A stretch of DNA of 64,000 bases from CBFGTV01 sp965652145 (GCA_965652145.1 CBFGTV010000012.1:1-64000), one strand, 5' to 3'. Positions 50,257-59,303 are shown, counted from the first letter of the stretch. Notes: generated by a model from the letters alone, not told the origin. A program made the numbers and translations.

Positions 50257-52590
50257 ATGAGGAAAAAAACGACAAAGAAGAGTAAAAGACGGACAGATTC
50301 CTTTAAAGAGCAATTTAACCATGAAATAAAGGGTGTCTTTTTAATCGGGGTAGGACTATTGTTGTTGGTAGGAATGCATTCCTTAGGTGCCGGAAGGGTG
50401 GGAGAATGGATTCGTACCCTGTTGATGGGCCTTTTTAGCAGTGCTGCAATGATTTTACCTTACATAACGATTTTATTAGGAATTTTAACCTTAATTAATA
50501 CCTCCTTTTGGAAGGATGGCAGGAGTATTTGGTATTTTACAGTAGTATTTTCATGCATATTGATTTATATCACCCTATGGGACATGGCCTTTATTGAAGG
50601 GCTCAAGGGTCTAAACCTGGTGGAAAGTCTTCGGGTTGCCTATGTGTGGGGACGAGAGGGAGTCAGCGGCGGGGCCCTGGGCATTAGCCTGACCTATCTC
50701 CTTGTCAGTCTTTTTGGCAGGGTAGGCTCTTATATCATTGTAACCTGCCTGGTAATCGTTTCAACGATGATCTATACAAAGGTTTCGCTCCTTCAACTGA
50801 TTCGAGCTATTCAAAGGGGCCTTAAGGGTACCTTTGTATTTTTAAAGGAGGCCATCGAAAACTTTATATTTGTCCCTAAGGAAGAGCCTAAACCAAAGGC
50901 TAAAGCTAAAAGCAATCCTAAGGAAAGTCAAGACAAAAAGCTTCAAATGCTTCAGCAAATGGAGATTTTTGAGCAAGATTTGGCCATTGCTGGTGAAGAG
51001 GTTCATGATGATCGGTCTGATAAAATAAAGATATTAGACTTTGCCCAGACAGAAGACGGAGAAGAGACCCCGACAGTTCAGAGGAAAACAGGGGTTGATC
51101 CGGAACAAACGGTAAGACAGGAGGATAATCAAGGGGAAGAAATTAAAGTCAACCTTCCTCAACCCTCAGAGGTACCTTATGAGCTTCCCAGTCTTGATCT
51201 ATTAAATCAGATTGAGGCTATGGCCAATAAGGAAGATAAAAAGCGAATTGTTAAAAAGGCCAAGGTGCTGGAAGATACCCTTCTCAATTTCGGGGTAGAG
51301 GCCAAGGTCATTCAGGTGAGTAAGGGGCCGGTAATTACCCGTTACGAGCTTCAGCCCAATGTAGGGGTCAAGGTTAGTAAAATTGTAAATTTAAGTGATG
51401 ATATTGCCCTTAACATGGCGGCCCCCGCCATTCGGATCGAAGCACCGATCCCCGGTAAGGCTGCCATTGGTATTGAAATTCCCAACGAAGATGTTTCAAC
51501 CGTAACCCTTCGGGAAGTATTAGACAGCAACGGCTTTCAAAACAGCACCGCCAACATTCCCTTTGCCCTGGGGAAGGATATTTCAGGAAATCCTGTAATT
51601 GCAGATATTAGCAAAATGCCTCATCTATTGGTGGCCGGGGCCACCGGTTCAGGCAAGAGTGTATGTATTAATACCCTGATTTTAAGCATTTTGTATTCTG
51701 CTAAGCCGGAAAATGTAAAGCTGTTGTTAATTGACCCCAAGGTAGTAGAATTAAATCAGTACAATGGTATTCCTCACCTGTTAATTCCCGTGGTAACTGA
51801 TCCCAAAAAGGCAACCAGTGCATTGAATTGGGCGGTGCAGGAAATGACCCGAAGATACCAGCTCTTTGCCGAAAATGGTGTGAAGGATATCAGCAGCTAT
51901 AATGAGAAGGGACTTCCTGAAAAGCTCCCCTTTGTTGTGATTATTATCGATGAGCTGGCTGATTTGATGATGGTGGCAGCCAATGATGTTGAAGATGCCA
52001 TCTGCCGCCTTGCCCAAATGGCCCGGGCTGCAGGCCTGCATTTAATTTTGGCTACCCAAAGACCCTCGGTTGATATTATTACAGGGGTTATTAAAGCCAA
52101 TATTCCTTCCCGAATTGCCTTTTCCGTTGCTTCCCAAACCGACTCCCGAACGATTTTAGATATGGGAGGGGCCGAGAAGCTTCTGGGCAAGGGAGACATG
52201 CTGTTTTATCCCATAGGGGCCAATAAACCCCTTCGGGTTCAGGGAGCCTTTGTTTCAGAAAAGGAAGTGGATCGGGTCGTGGCCTTTATTAAAGAACAAC
52301 GAGAGCAGCCTCAATACGAAACAGAAATAATTAATAAGATAGATAGCGGAGAAATTACAGATATGTCTGGTTCAGATGATTTCTTTGAAAAGGCTGTAGA
52401 AATGGTGGTAGAAAGCCAGCAGGCATCCATTTCAATGCTTCAGAGGAGGCTTCGTATTGGTTATAACAGGGCCGCCAGATTAATTGATGAAATGGAGGAA
52501 AAGGGAATTGTTGGTCCCCATGAGGGAAGTAAGCCTCGACAGGTATTAATTGGTCCCTCTGAAATAATTGAGCAAAACAAGATGGGTTAA
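50257..52590 (+). CDS. ftsK: DNA translocase FtsK/SpoIIIE
   Basis: FtsK/SpoIIIE pumps chromosomal DNA through the division or sporulation septum. The 777-residue protein has four N-terminal membrane helices (about 23-180), an acidic/proline linker (about 200-300), the RecA-like motor with Walker A AGATGSGKSVCI (near 465) and Walker B VVIIIDELADLMMV, and the C-terminal gamma domain (about 715-777) that reads chromosome-orienting sequences. ATG 50257 follows GGGGTGAG; an in-frame ATG at 50188 has no ribosome site. As a single FtsK gene in this block it probably serves sporulation as well. Confidence 0.95.
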   Translation: MRKKTTKKSKRRTDSFKEQFNHEIKGVFLIGVGLLLLVGMHSLGAGRVGEWIRTLLMGLFSSAAMILPYITILLGILTLINTSFWKDGRSIWYFTVVFSCILIYITLWDMAFIEGLKGLNLVESLRVAYVWGREGVSGGALGISLTYLLVSLFGRVGSYIIVTCLVIVSTMIYTKVSLLQLIRAIQRGLKGTFVFLKEAIENFIFVPKEEPKPKAKAKSNPKESQDKKLQMLQQMEIFEQDLAIAGEEVHDDRSDKIKILDFAQTEDGEETPTVQRKTGVDPEQTVRQEDNQGEEIKVNLPQPSEVPYELPSLDLLNQIEAMANKEDKKRIVKKAKVLEDTLLNFGVEAKVIQVSKGPVITRYELQPNVGVKVSKIVNLSDDIALNMAAPAIRIEAPIPGKAAIGIEIPNEDVSTVTLREVLDSNGFQNSTANIPFALGKDISGNPVIADISKMPHLLVAGATGSGKSVCINTLILSILYSAKPENVKLLLIDPKVVELNQYNGIPHLLIPVVTDPKKATSALNWAVQEMTRRYQLFAENGVKDISSYNEKGLPEKLPFVVIIIDELADLMMVAANDVEDAICRLAQMARAAGLHLILATQRPSVDIITGVIKANIPSRIAFSVASQTDSRTILDMGGAEKLLGKGDMLFYPIGANKPLRVQGAFVSEKEVDRVVAFIKEQREQPQYETEIINKIDSGEITDMSGSDDFFEKAVEMVVESQQASISMLQRRLRIGYNRAARLIDEMEEKGIVGPHEGSKPRQVLIGPSEIIEQNKMG

Positions 52591-52715
52591 AGGTAGGTAA
52601 CCCTTTAGGAATTATTAAATTTCAAAATATCATAGGATGGGTACATAAATTATGATAAAATTGAATAGGCAAATAAAGATAAGCGTTAACTAAGGAATAA
52701 GAAGGGAAGAAAATA

Positions 52716-54056
52716 ATGGGTTTAACAATCTATGTAGAAGCATTGGGCTGTGCCAAAAATATGATTGATGCAGAAATGATGCTGGGAATATTGAATAAAT
52801 ATGGTTATCGACTGACAAATCTTAAAGAACAGGCCGATGTGATCATTGTCAATACCTGTGGCTTTATAGAATCCGCCAAGGAGGAATCAATTAATAAAAT
52901 CATTGAGCTGGGGCTCTTGAAGCAGGAAAGACTAAAGCTGTTGATTGTTTCAGGCTGCCTGGGGGAACGATATCATCAAGAGCTTTTGGCAGAACTTCCT
53001 GAGGTGGATGCCGTTGTTGGAACAGGCAATTACGATGCCATTATTGAGGTAATTCATGAATCCTTAGCAGGAAGCCGTGTGGTACAGGTGGGGAATATAG
53101 ACAAGGTTTTTGATGAAAATCTGCCTCGTTATCAAATTACGCCGACCTATAGCGCCTATATTAAGATTTCAGATGGCTGCGATAATTTTTGTACCTACTG
53201 TATTATTCCCAAATTAAGGGGCAAATATAGAAGTAGAAGGATAGAAAATATTGTTAAAGAAGCAAGGGAATTAGCCTCAAGGGGTGTCAAGGAGCTGATT
53301 CTAATCGCCCAGGATACAACCCGCTATGGCTTTGATTTGTATGGACAATATCAATTGCCTGCACTTTTGAAGGAGCTAAATGAAATAGATGGCATACAAT
53401 GGATCAGGCTGCTGTATGCCTACCCCGAGGTGATCACAGATGAGCTGATTGATGCCATGGCTTCCCTGGAAAAGGTCTGTCATTACCTGGATATGCCAAT
53501 ACAGCATTGCAGTGACGAGGTGCTAAAGCGAATGAATCGTCGAACCAGAAAAGCTGATCTGGAGGCCTTAATTAAAAAGCTCAGAACCAGGCTGCCGGAT
53601 ATCACCCTGAGAACATCCCTAATTGTAGGCTTTCCAGGGGAGTCGCAAGCTCACTTCGATGAGCTCAGGCAGTTTGTGGAGGAGATGAGATTTGACAAGC
53701 TGGGGGTATTTGAATATTCCCAGGAGGAGGATACGCCCGCCGCAAGACTGCCGGAACAGGTAGATGAGGCGGTTAAGCAGGAAAGACGGGCTATTATCAT
53801 GGAGCTACAGCAGCAGATTTCCCTTTCTAAAAATCAGGAAAAAGTAAATAAAATCCTTGAGGTTTTGGTTGAAGAAGAAATGGATGAGGATAACCGATAC
53901 CTGGGCAGAACCCGTTCGGATGCACCTGAAATTGATGGCCTGGTATATTTTGAAGCCAACGACAGGCTGGCTCCGGGAGACCTGGTTAAAGTAAAGATCA
54001 CAGGCGCCTTAGAATATGATTTGATGGGGGAGAAAACCGATGAATTTGGCCAATAA
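52716..54056 (+). CDS. rimO: ribosomal protein S12 methylthiotransferase RimO
   Basis: RimO is a radical-SAM enzyme that methylthiolates Asp of ribosomal protein S12. Domains: N-terminal UPF0004 cluster-binding domain (ALGCAKNMIDAE, NTCGFIESAKEES, SGCLGERY), a radical-SAM domain with CDNFCTYCIIP near 150, and a C-terminal TRAM domain. The LGCAKNMIDAE form is diagnostic of RimO rather than MiaB. The 446-residue length is normal. Its end overlaps pgsA by 17 nt. Confidence 0.96.
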   Translation: MGLTIYVEALGCAKNMIDAEMMLGILNKYGYRLTNLKEQADVIIVNTCGFIESAKEESINKIIELGLLKQERLKLLIVSGCLGERYHQELLAELPEVDAVVGTGNYDAIIEVIHESLAGSRVVQVGNIDKVFDENLPRYQITPTYSAYIKISDGCDNFCTYCIIPKLRGKYRSRRIENIVKEARELASRGVKELILIAQDTTRYGFDLYGQYQLPALLKELNEIDGIQWIRLLYAYPEVITDELIDAMASLEKVCHYLDMPIQHCSDEVLKRMNRRTRKADLEALIKKLRTRLPDITLRTSLIVGFPGESQAHFDELRQFVEEMRFDKLGVFEYSQEEDTPAARLPEQVDEAVKQERRAIIMELQQQISLSKNQEKVNKILEVLVEEEMDEDNRYLGRTRSDAPEIDGLVYFEANDRLAPGDLVKVKITGALEYDLMGEKTDEFGQ

Positions 54057-54579
54057 ACTAACAATTTTAAGAATTTTACTGGTTCCCGTATTTATGATTT
54101 TCCTATTAAATAAGATTCCCTATGGAGTACCCATTGCTGCGGGCATCTTTATTATTGCAGCCATTACCGACACTTTAGACGGCTACATTGCCCGTAAAAA
54201 AAATATGATAACCAACTTTGGAAAGTTTATGGATCCCCTGGCAGATAAACTGCTGGTATCGGCAGCCTTAATTTCGCTGGTACAAATGGGAAGATTATCG
54301 GCATGGGTTGTGGTGGTTATTATTGCCCGGGAATTCACCATCAGTATTCTGCGGGCTGTTGCGGCGGCCGAGGGGGTAGTGATTGCTGCCAGCTGGTGGG
54401 GAAAGGCAAAGACCATTACCCAAATTATTGCCATTATTTTCTTGCTGCTGAATAACTTTCCCTTTCGTTACATCAATTTCCCCTTTGATATCATCATGAT
54501 GTATGTGGCTGTGGCCTTTACAATTATTTCGGGTGTAGATTATCTTCGTATCAATAAACATATTCTTAAACATGAATAG
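54040..54579 (+). CDS. pgsA: CDP-diacylglycerol-glycerol-3-phosphate 3-phosphatidyltransferase
   Basis: PgsA makes phosphatidylglycerol phosphate from CDP-diacylglycerol. The 179-residue membrane protein contains the CDP-alcohol phosphatidyltransferase motif DTLDGYIAR followed by GKFMDPLADK, with all four Asp present (about 47-75). The N-terminus MNLANKLTILRILLVPVF is typical. The ATG lies within the rimO 3' end, suggesting coupled translation. Confidence 0.96.
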   Translation: MNLANKLTILRILLVPVFMIFLLNKIPYGVPIAAGIFIIAAITDTLDGYIARKKNMITNFGKFMDPLADKLLVSAALISLVQMGRLSAWVVVVIIAREFTISILRAVAAAEGVVIAASWWGKAKTITQIIAIIFLLLNNFPFRYINFPFDIIMMYVAVAFTIISGVDYLRINKHILKHE

Positions 54580-54609
54580 ACTCATTTCTGTAGAAAAGAG
54601 GTAGAATCC

Positions 54610-55848
54610 ATGAAGGCATCAATTATCTGTGTAGGCACTGAATTGGTCACCGGTAAAACCATAGAAACCAATTCCAATTATATAGCGAAGGAATTACGGC
54701 AGTATGGCATTTATACCTATCAAAAGCTTGTGGTAGAGGATCATGAAGGGCATCTTGCAGTGCTCCTGGAAATTGCCTGTAAAGATTCAGATTGTGTTAT
54801 TTTAACCGGTGGGCTGGGGCCTACCCTCGACGATTTGACCCGGGAGGCTGTAGCGGCCTATACGGGTTATCCCCTTGAGCTAAACCATTTCGTTAAAGAA
54901 AAGATTAAACAAACCTTAGAACGAATACACCAGGCCTGTCCGGTAAACAACTACCGCCAGGCTTATTTTCCTCGGGGAGCCCATATATTAGAAAACCATC
55001 ACGGAACCGCCCCCGGCTTTATTGTTGATTACCAAAAAACTAAAATTATTGCCCTGCCCGGACCGCCAAAGGAAATGATTCCTATGTTGAAGGATCAGGT
55101 GATTCCCTATTTGAGCGATGTAAGGGGCCTTGTGTTTGTTAAAAGGGAGCTGGAATTCATCGGCATTGGTGAATCGGCTCTGGAGGAAAAACTGATGGAT
55201 TTAATCGAAGGACAGGTTAATCCTGTTATGGCTACCTATGCCGCCGAGGGGCGGGTTTCTCTGGTCATAACTGCCAGGGCTGAAACCCAGGAAGCAGGTG
55301 AAATGCTTCTTGCTCCGGTGATACAGGAGGTTAAGGGGCGGGTAGGTGTATATATCTTCAGTGAAACCGGCCAGGCATTGGAAGAAGTGATACAGGCCCT
55401 TTTAAATGAAAAAGCCTTGACCCTGGCTGTAGCTGAATCCTGCAGCGGAGGGCTGTTATCGGCAAGATTAACTGCCTTACCGGGGATTTCAACGGTATTC
55501 CATAGTGGATATGTGACCTACAGCAATGAAGCAAAGATCAAGACCCTGGCAGTACCGGCGGATACACTCAATCAGTATGGTGCCGTAAGCCCAGAAATCG
55601 CCCTGGCTATGCTGAAGGGGTTAAAGGAAAGAACAGGAGCCCATTGCGGTCTTTCGGTAACGGGAATTGCCGGGCCTGGGGGTGGTACTGTACAAAAACC
55701 CGTTGGACTTGTTTATGTAGGTGTAAATGTCTTGGACGATTATCAGGTTTTTGAGCTAAGACTTAGGGGAGAGCGCAGCCGGATACAAAATTTAACGGTG
55801 CTTTATAGCCTGAATTATTTAAGAAAAGCCCTGCAAAAAATTAAATAA
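54610..55848 (+). CDS. cinA: competence/damage-inducible protein CinA
   Basis: CinA has an N-terminal MoaB/COG1058 domain (ICVGTELVTGKTIETNSNYI, then LTGGLGPTLDDLTREA) with ADP-ribose pyrophosphatase activity in homologues and a C-terminal PncC domain (AVAESCSGGLLSARLTA) with nicotinamide-nucleotide deamidase activity, needed to recycle NMN formed by DNA ligase. The 412-residue length is complete. It lies directly upstream of recA, as in many Gram-positives, but recA has its own SOS promoter. Confidence 0.95.
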   Translation: MKASIICVGTELVTGKTIETNSNYIAKELRQYGIYTYQKLVVEDHEGHLAVLLEIACKDSDCVILTGGLGPTLDDLTREAVAAYTGYPLELNHFVKEKIKQTLERIHQACPVNNYRQAYFPRGAHILENHHGTAPGFIVDYQKTKIIALPGPPKEMIPMLKDQVIPYLSDVRGLVFVKRELEFIGIGESALEEKLMDLIEGQVNPVMATYAAEGRVSLVITARAETQEAGEMLLAPVIQEVKGRVGVYIFSETGQALEEVIQALLNEKALTLAVAESCSGGLLSARLTALPGISTVFHSGYVTYSNEAKIKTLAVPADTLNQYGAVSPEIALAMLKGLKERTGAHCGLSVTGIAGPGGGTVQKPVGLVYVGVNVLDDYQVFELRLRGERSRIQNLTVLYSLNYLRKALQKIK

Positions 55849-55853
55849 TTTAT

Positions 55854-55882
55854 TTGACCTGAACTGAAATATAGTTTATAAT
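55854..55882 (+). promoter_or_regulatory. recA promoter
   Basis: TTGACC (55854-55859, 5 of 6 consensus) and a perfect TATAAT (55877-55882) are 17 bp apart, immediately after cinA. The start site should fall near 55889. Confidence 0.85.
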
Positions 55883-55891
55883 AAATTAAAA

Positions 55892-55903
55892 GAACGTTTG
55901 TTC
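55892..55903 (+). promoter_or_regulatory. lexA box: LexA (DinR) SOS box of recA
   Basis: GAACGTTTGTTC at 55892-55903 followed by G fits the Gram-positive SOS box core GAAC-N4-GTTC(G). It lies just past the expected start site, where bound LexA would block recA transcription until DNA damage. Confidence 0.85.
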
Positions 55904-55950
55904 GACTATTCAGAAAGGTGGGTGAAGCCAGACAGGTTCTGGTGGGAGAG

Positions 55951-56994
55951 ATGATTGAAAAGAAAAAAGCTTTAGAAATGGCCATTAATCAAATAGAAAA
56001 ACAGTTTGGTAAAGGTTCGATTATGAAATTAGGTGAAGATTCAAAGCTTAACCTGGAATCCATTGCCACAGGGGCCATTGACTTGGATATTGCTCTGGGT
56101 ATTGGTGGTGTACCAAGGGGAAGAATTGTAGAAATCTATGGCCCGGAATCCTCTGGTAAAACCACGGTGACCCTTCATATTATTGCTGAAGCTCAAAAAA
56201 ATGGAGGAGCCGCCGCCTTTATTGATGCGGAGCACGCCTTAGACCCTGGCTATGCTAAGAAGCTAGGGGTTAATATAGAAGACCTGATTGTTTCCCAGCC
56301 CGATACCGGGGAGCAGGCCCTTGAAATTGCAGAGGCCCTTGTTCGCAGCGGTGCTATTGATATTATCGTAGTTGACTCTGTAGCTGCCCTGGTACCAAAG
56401 GCAGAGATTGAAGGTGAAATGGGAGATTCCCATGTCGGCCTGCAGGCCAGGTTAATGTCTCAGGCCCTTAGAAAACTGGCAGGGGCAGTCAATAAATCAA
56501 ATACAACCATTATCTTTATCAACCAGCTTCGAGAAAAGGTTGGGGTTATGTTTGGAAACCCCGAAACCACCACCGGAGGAAAGGCACTGAAATTCTATGC
56601 CTCAATCCGATTAGACGTCAGAAAAATCGACGTAATTAAGCAGGGGAATGACATCATTGGAAACCGAACAAGGGTTAAGGTTGTAAAGAACAAGGTGGCC
56701 CCTCCCTTTAAGCAGGCTGAATTTGATATTATGTACGGAGAGGGTATTTCAAGAACCGGTGACGTGTTGGATGTAGCCACTAATCTTGATATCGTCAAAA
56801 AGGCCGGAGCCTGGTACAGCTATGGGGAACACCGTTTGGGCCAGGGCCGAGAAAATGCCAAGCAATTTTTAAAAGAAAATCCTGATATCTTCCTTGAAAT
56901 AGAACACAAAATCAGAGAGGCCTATGGCCTGCCTGTAACCAGAAAAAACCCCGAGGTTATTGAAGTAGTCAATGAAGATGCAGCAATAGAATAA
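55951..56994 (+). CDS. recA: recombinase RecA
   Basis: RecA forms the nucleoprotein filament for homologous recombination and SOS induction. From ATG 55951 the protein has 347 residues with KKKALEMAINQIEKQFGKGS at the start, Walker A GPESSGKT at 64-71, the LDVRKIDVIKQG and NKVAPPFKQAEFDI regions and a short acidic tail. An in-frame GTG at 55918 would add 11 residues that RecA proteins lack. It is preceded by an SOS box and followed by a terminator. Confidence 0.98.
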   Translation: MIEKKKALEMAINQIEKQFGKGSIMKLGEDSKLNLESIATGAIDLDIALGIGGVPRGRIVEIYGPESSGKTTVTLHIIAEAQKNGGAAAFIDAEHALDPGYAKKLGVNIEDLIVSQPDTGEQALEIAEALVRSGAIDIIVVDSVAALVPKAEIEGEMGDSHVGLQARLMSQALRKLAGAVNKSNTTIIFINQLREKVGVMFGNPETTTGGKALKFYASIRLDVRKIDVIKQGNDIIGNRTRVKVVKNKVAPPFKQAEFDIMYGEGISRTGDVLDVATNLDIVKKAGAWYSYGEHRLGQGRENAKQFLKENPDIFLEIEHKIREAYGLPVTRKNPEVIEVVNEDAAIE

Positions 56995-57011
56995 AATAAA
57001 TGATTGAATAG

Positions 57012-57057
57012 AGCAGCCTCCAATAGAAGCAGATGGTTTGGGCTGCTTTTTTCTTTT
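57012..57057 (+). terminator. intrinsic terminator of recA
   Basis: AGCAGCC (57012-57018) pairs with GGCTGCT (57041-57047) and is followed by TTTTTTCTTTTT. The loop of 22 bases is larger than usual. Confidence 0.8.
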
Positions 57058-57221
57058 TCCTATAATTTAGAAAATTTTGAGAAAGACAGTGAAGGAAGGA
57101 TTAAAAAATTTAAACAATTAAATTCTTTTTGTGATCCTTACAGAATAATGGGTATAAACGAAGCAGAAGTGTCAAAAATGAAAATAAGCCTTCCATGCCC
57201 TGTATGGCAATGGAATGTAAC
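57058..57221 (+). other. AT-rich gap between recA and the rny promoter
   Basis: About 160 bases with no recognisable gene, RNA or repeat. Short open frames are present but have neither a ribosome site nor protein-like composition. Confidence 0.5.
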
Positions 57222-57250
57222 TTGACATTAAAAAAAAAAAGATATACAAT
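57222..57250 (+). promoter_or_regulatory. rny promoter
   Basis: A perfect TTGACA (57222-57227) and TACAAT (57245-57250) are 17 bp apart; the spacer carries an uninterrupted A tract. The start site near 57257 gives a leader of about 130 nt before the proposed rny start. Confidence 0.8.
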
Positions 57251-57282
57251 TAATACAAATCAAGATGTGTCAATGTCTGTTT

Positions 57283-57319
57283 TATGTAAATTGGTCTCTG
57301 TATTTTAAAGAGTTACATA
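57283..57319 (+). other. hairpin in the rny leader
   Basis: TATGTAA (57283-57289) pairs with TTACATA (57313-57319), and CTCT (57296-57299) with AGAG (57309-57312) directly inside on the right, leaving a 6-base bulge on the left. RNase Y may act on its own leader, but that is speculation. Confidence 0.5.
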
Positions 57320-57385
57320 GTTTTCTACCTAAAAACCTATTTGTAGCTCGCATTATTGAAAACTTAATAAAGGAGGTGTCCACGT

Positions 57386-58924
57386 ATTATTATACAAATC
57401 ATTTTACTCACTTTAGCTGGAATCGTAGTAGGATGCCTTATCGGCTATTTTTATCGAAAAAGTATTGCGGAGAAAAAAATTGGTGGTGCAGAAGAACTTG
57501 CTAAGGAAATTATAGAAAAAGCAGAGCGTGATGCAGAAACAACCAAAAAAGAAGTATTGCTTGAAGCAAAGGAAGAAGTTCATAAACTCCGTAATGAATT
57601 TGACCGAGAAAGTAGAGAAAGGCGGAATGAACTACAACGAACAGAAAGAAGATTAATTCAAAAAGAAGAAGCCTTAGACAAAAAGTCTGAAAGCCTTGAA
57701 CTGAAAGAGGATAAGCTTAATCGAAAGCTAAGGGATCTGGAAGAAAGGCAGCAAGATATCGAACAACTTTATGAAAAGGAACTTCGTAAGCTTGAAGAGC
57801 TTTCTGGCTTGACATCTGAAGAAGCAAGACAGCTTCTCTTAAGTGATATTGAAAAGGATGTAAAATATGAAGCAGCAATGATGATTAAAGATATTGAGTC
57901 AAAGGCGAAGGAAGAGGCTGAAAAACGAGCAAGAGAAATTATTACCTATTCTATTCAAAAATGTGCTGCTGATCATGTTGCAGAAACTACCGTAACAGTT
58001 GTTTCATTACCTAATGATGAAATGAAAGGTAGAATTATTGGTAGAGAGGGTAGAAACATTAGAACCCTAGAGACCTTGACAGGAATTGATTTAATTATTG
58101 ATGATACCCCAGAAGCAGTAATTTTATCCGGATTTGATCCAATTAGAAGGGAAGTCGCTAGAATAGCCCTTGAAAAGCTGATTTTAGACGGCAGAATTCA
58201 TCCCGCAAGAATAGAGGAAATGGTCGAAAAGGCCAAACGAGAAGTTGATAATATTATTAAAGAAGAGGGAGAACAGGCAACCTTTGATGCCGGTGTTCAC
58301 GGTCTTCATCCTGAACTTGTAAAATTACTAGGTAGATTAAAGTACCGTACCAGTTACGGTCAAAATGTGCTTAAACATTCAGTTGAGGTTTCCCATCTTG
58401 CTGGTATTATGGCAGCAGAGCTGGGTGCCGATGTAAAAATTGCCAAGCGGGCAGGCTTACTTCATGACATTGGTAAGGCTGTAGACCATGAGGTAGAAGG
58501 AACCCATGTAGAAATTGGTATGGAATTACTAAGAAAATACAAAGAATCCAAGGATGTTATCCATGCAATGTCAACCCATCACGGTGACTATGAACCTCAA
58601 ACAATAGAGGCTGTTTTAGTTACTGCTGCCGACGCTATTTCAGCAGCAAGACCGGGGGCACGACGAGAAACCCTGGAATCTTATATTAAACGATTAGAAA
58701 AACTCGAAGAAATCGCCAATGATTTTGATGGCGTTGAAAAATCATTTGCTATTCAAGCCGGTAGAGAAATTCGTATACTCGTTAAGCCAGAGGTTTATAA
58801 CGACGACGAAATACTTTTATTGGCCCGAAATATCACAAAACGCATTGAGTCTGATCTGGAGTATCCTGGTCAGATTAAGGTCAATGTCATTCGTGAAACA
58901 AGAGCAATTGAATATGCCAAATAA
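57386..58924 (+). CDS. rny: ribonuclease Y, apparently with an ATT start codon
   Basis: RNase Y is the membrane-anchored endoribonuclease that starts mRNA decay. Read from ATT 57386 the protein has 512 residues: membrane helix (about 1-22, ending GCLIGYFYRKS), long coiled coil (about 30-160), KH domain (GRIIGREGRNIRTLETLTG near 213), HD domain (HSVEVSHLAG and LLHDIGKAVDHE, about 330-375) and C-terminal domain. AGGAGG at 57371-57376 is 9 bases before this ATT; a stop (TAA 57368) lies just upstream in frame and the next ATG, GTG or TTG is TTG 57557, which would remove the membrane anchor. A one-base sequencing error is the alternative. Confidence 0.9.
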   Translation: MIIQIILLTLAGIVVGCLIGYFYRKSIAEKKIGGAEELAKEIIEKAERDAETTKKEVLLEAKEEVHKLRNEFDRESRERRNELQRTERRLIQKEEALDKKSESLELKEDKLNRKLRDLEERQQDIEQLYEKELRKLEELSGLTSEEARQLLLSDIEKDVKYEAAMMIKDIESKAKEEAEKRAREIITYSIQKCAADHVAETTVTVVSLPNDEMKGRIIGREGRNIRTLETLTGIDLIIDDTPEAVILSGFDPIRREVARIALEKLILDGRIHPARIEEMVEKAKREVDNIIKEEGEQATFDAGVHGLHPELVKLLGRLKYRTSYGQNVLKHSVEVSHLAGIMAAELGADVKIAKRAGLLHDIGKAVDHEVEGTHVEIGMELLRKYKESKDVIHAMSTHHGDYEPQTIEAVLVTAADAISAARPGARRETLESYIKRLEKLEEIANDFDGVEKSFAIQAGREIRILVKPEVYNDDEILLLARNITKRIESDLEYPGQIKVNVIRETRAIEYAK

Positions 58925-58926
58925 AA

Positions 58927-58948
58927 AACTGCTTAGGCAGTTTTTTAA
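58927..58948 (+). terminator. intrinsic terminator of rny
   Basis: AACTGC (58927-58932) pairs with GCAGTT (58937-58942) around TTAG, with A residues before and TTTT after. Confidence 0.85.
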
Positions 58949-58996
58949 CTTTTGTAGCTTCATATCTCCTTATATAAAAAATATTGATTGAAAAAA

Positions 58997-59024
58997 TTGA
59001 AATAACAATAATTATGAATACAAT
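58997..59024 (+). promoter_or_regulatory. possible second (upstream) promoter of the aro operon
   Basis: TTGAAA (58997-59002) and TACAAT (59019-59024) are 16 bp apart in the AT-rich stretch before the stronger promoter. AT-rich DNA gives chance matches easily, so this is tentative. Confidence 0.35.
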
Positions 59025-59058
59025 ATCCAATAATTATACATATAAATTTATTTTTTTG

Positions 59059-59087
59059 TTGACAGAGGTTATAAACTTGCATATAAT
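59059..59087 (+). promoter_or_regulatory. perfect-consensus sigma-A promoter of the aromatic amino acid operon
   Basis: TTGACA (59059-59064) and TATAAT (59082-59087) match consensus at all 12 positions with a 17-bp spacer. Transcription should start near 59094. So strong a promoter makes sense if control is exerted downstream by attenuation. Confidence 0.9.
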
Positions 59088-59132
59088 CAATATTAATATT
59101 CAGATAATTGATGAAGGAAGAAAAAGGTGATC

Positions 59133-59303
59133 ATGGTGTTGGAATTAATTAGAAGGGAATACCAATTAAATATTTATTATTTTTACTTTTACTGGGGCTT
59201 TTACTTTTTTAGCGTCAGTTATTTTGCATGGAAAAATAATAAATATTTGTATCCCCTTCTATATCAGAGGGATTCCTTCAAACCTATAACGCTATTCCTA
59301 TAG
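59133..59303 (+). CDS. aromatic-rich leader peptide of the aroF operon
   Basis: A 56-codon frame starts at ATG 59133 behind AAGGTGATC, a good match to the anti-Shine-Dalgarno complement, and ends at TAG 59301-59303. It holds 10 Tyr, 8 Phe and 2 Trp; residues 15-26 are Y-Y-F-Y-F-Y-W-G-F-Y-F-F (codons 59175-59210). A ribosome short of charged tRNA-Tyr, -Phe or -Trp would stall there, 130 bases before the terminator at 59340. The gene order (promoter, leader peptide, terminator, DAHP synthase) matches ribosome-mediated attenuation as in E. coli trp and pheA. No mature function of the peptide is expected. Homology cannot be shown by eye. Confidence 0.8.
   Translation: MVLELIRREYQLNIYYFYFYWGFYFFSVSYFAWKNNKYLYPLLYQRDSFKPITLFL

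Noticed and set aside
57004..57225. 73-codon frame after recA
   Set aside because: It starts inside the recA terminator region, lacks a ribosome site and looks like random translation.
57265..57504. Open frame starting upstream of rny and running into its 5' end
   Set aside because: It is out of frame with RNase Y, has no ribosome site and no protein-like features; the RNase Y frame is supported by its membrane helix and coiled coil.
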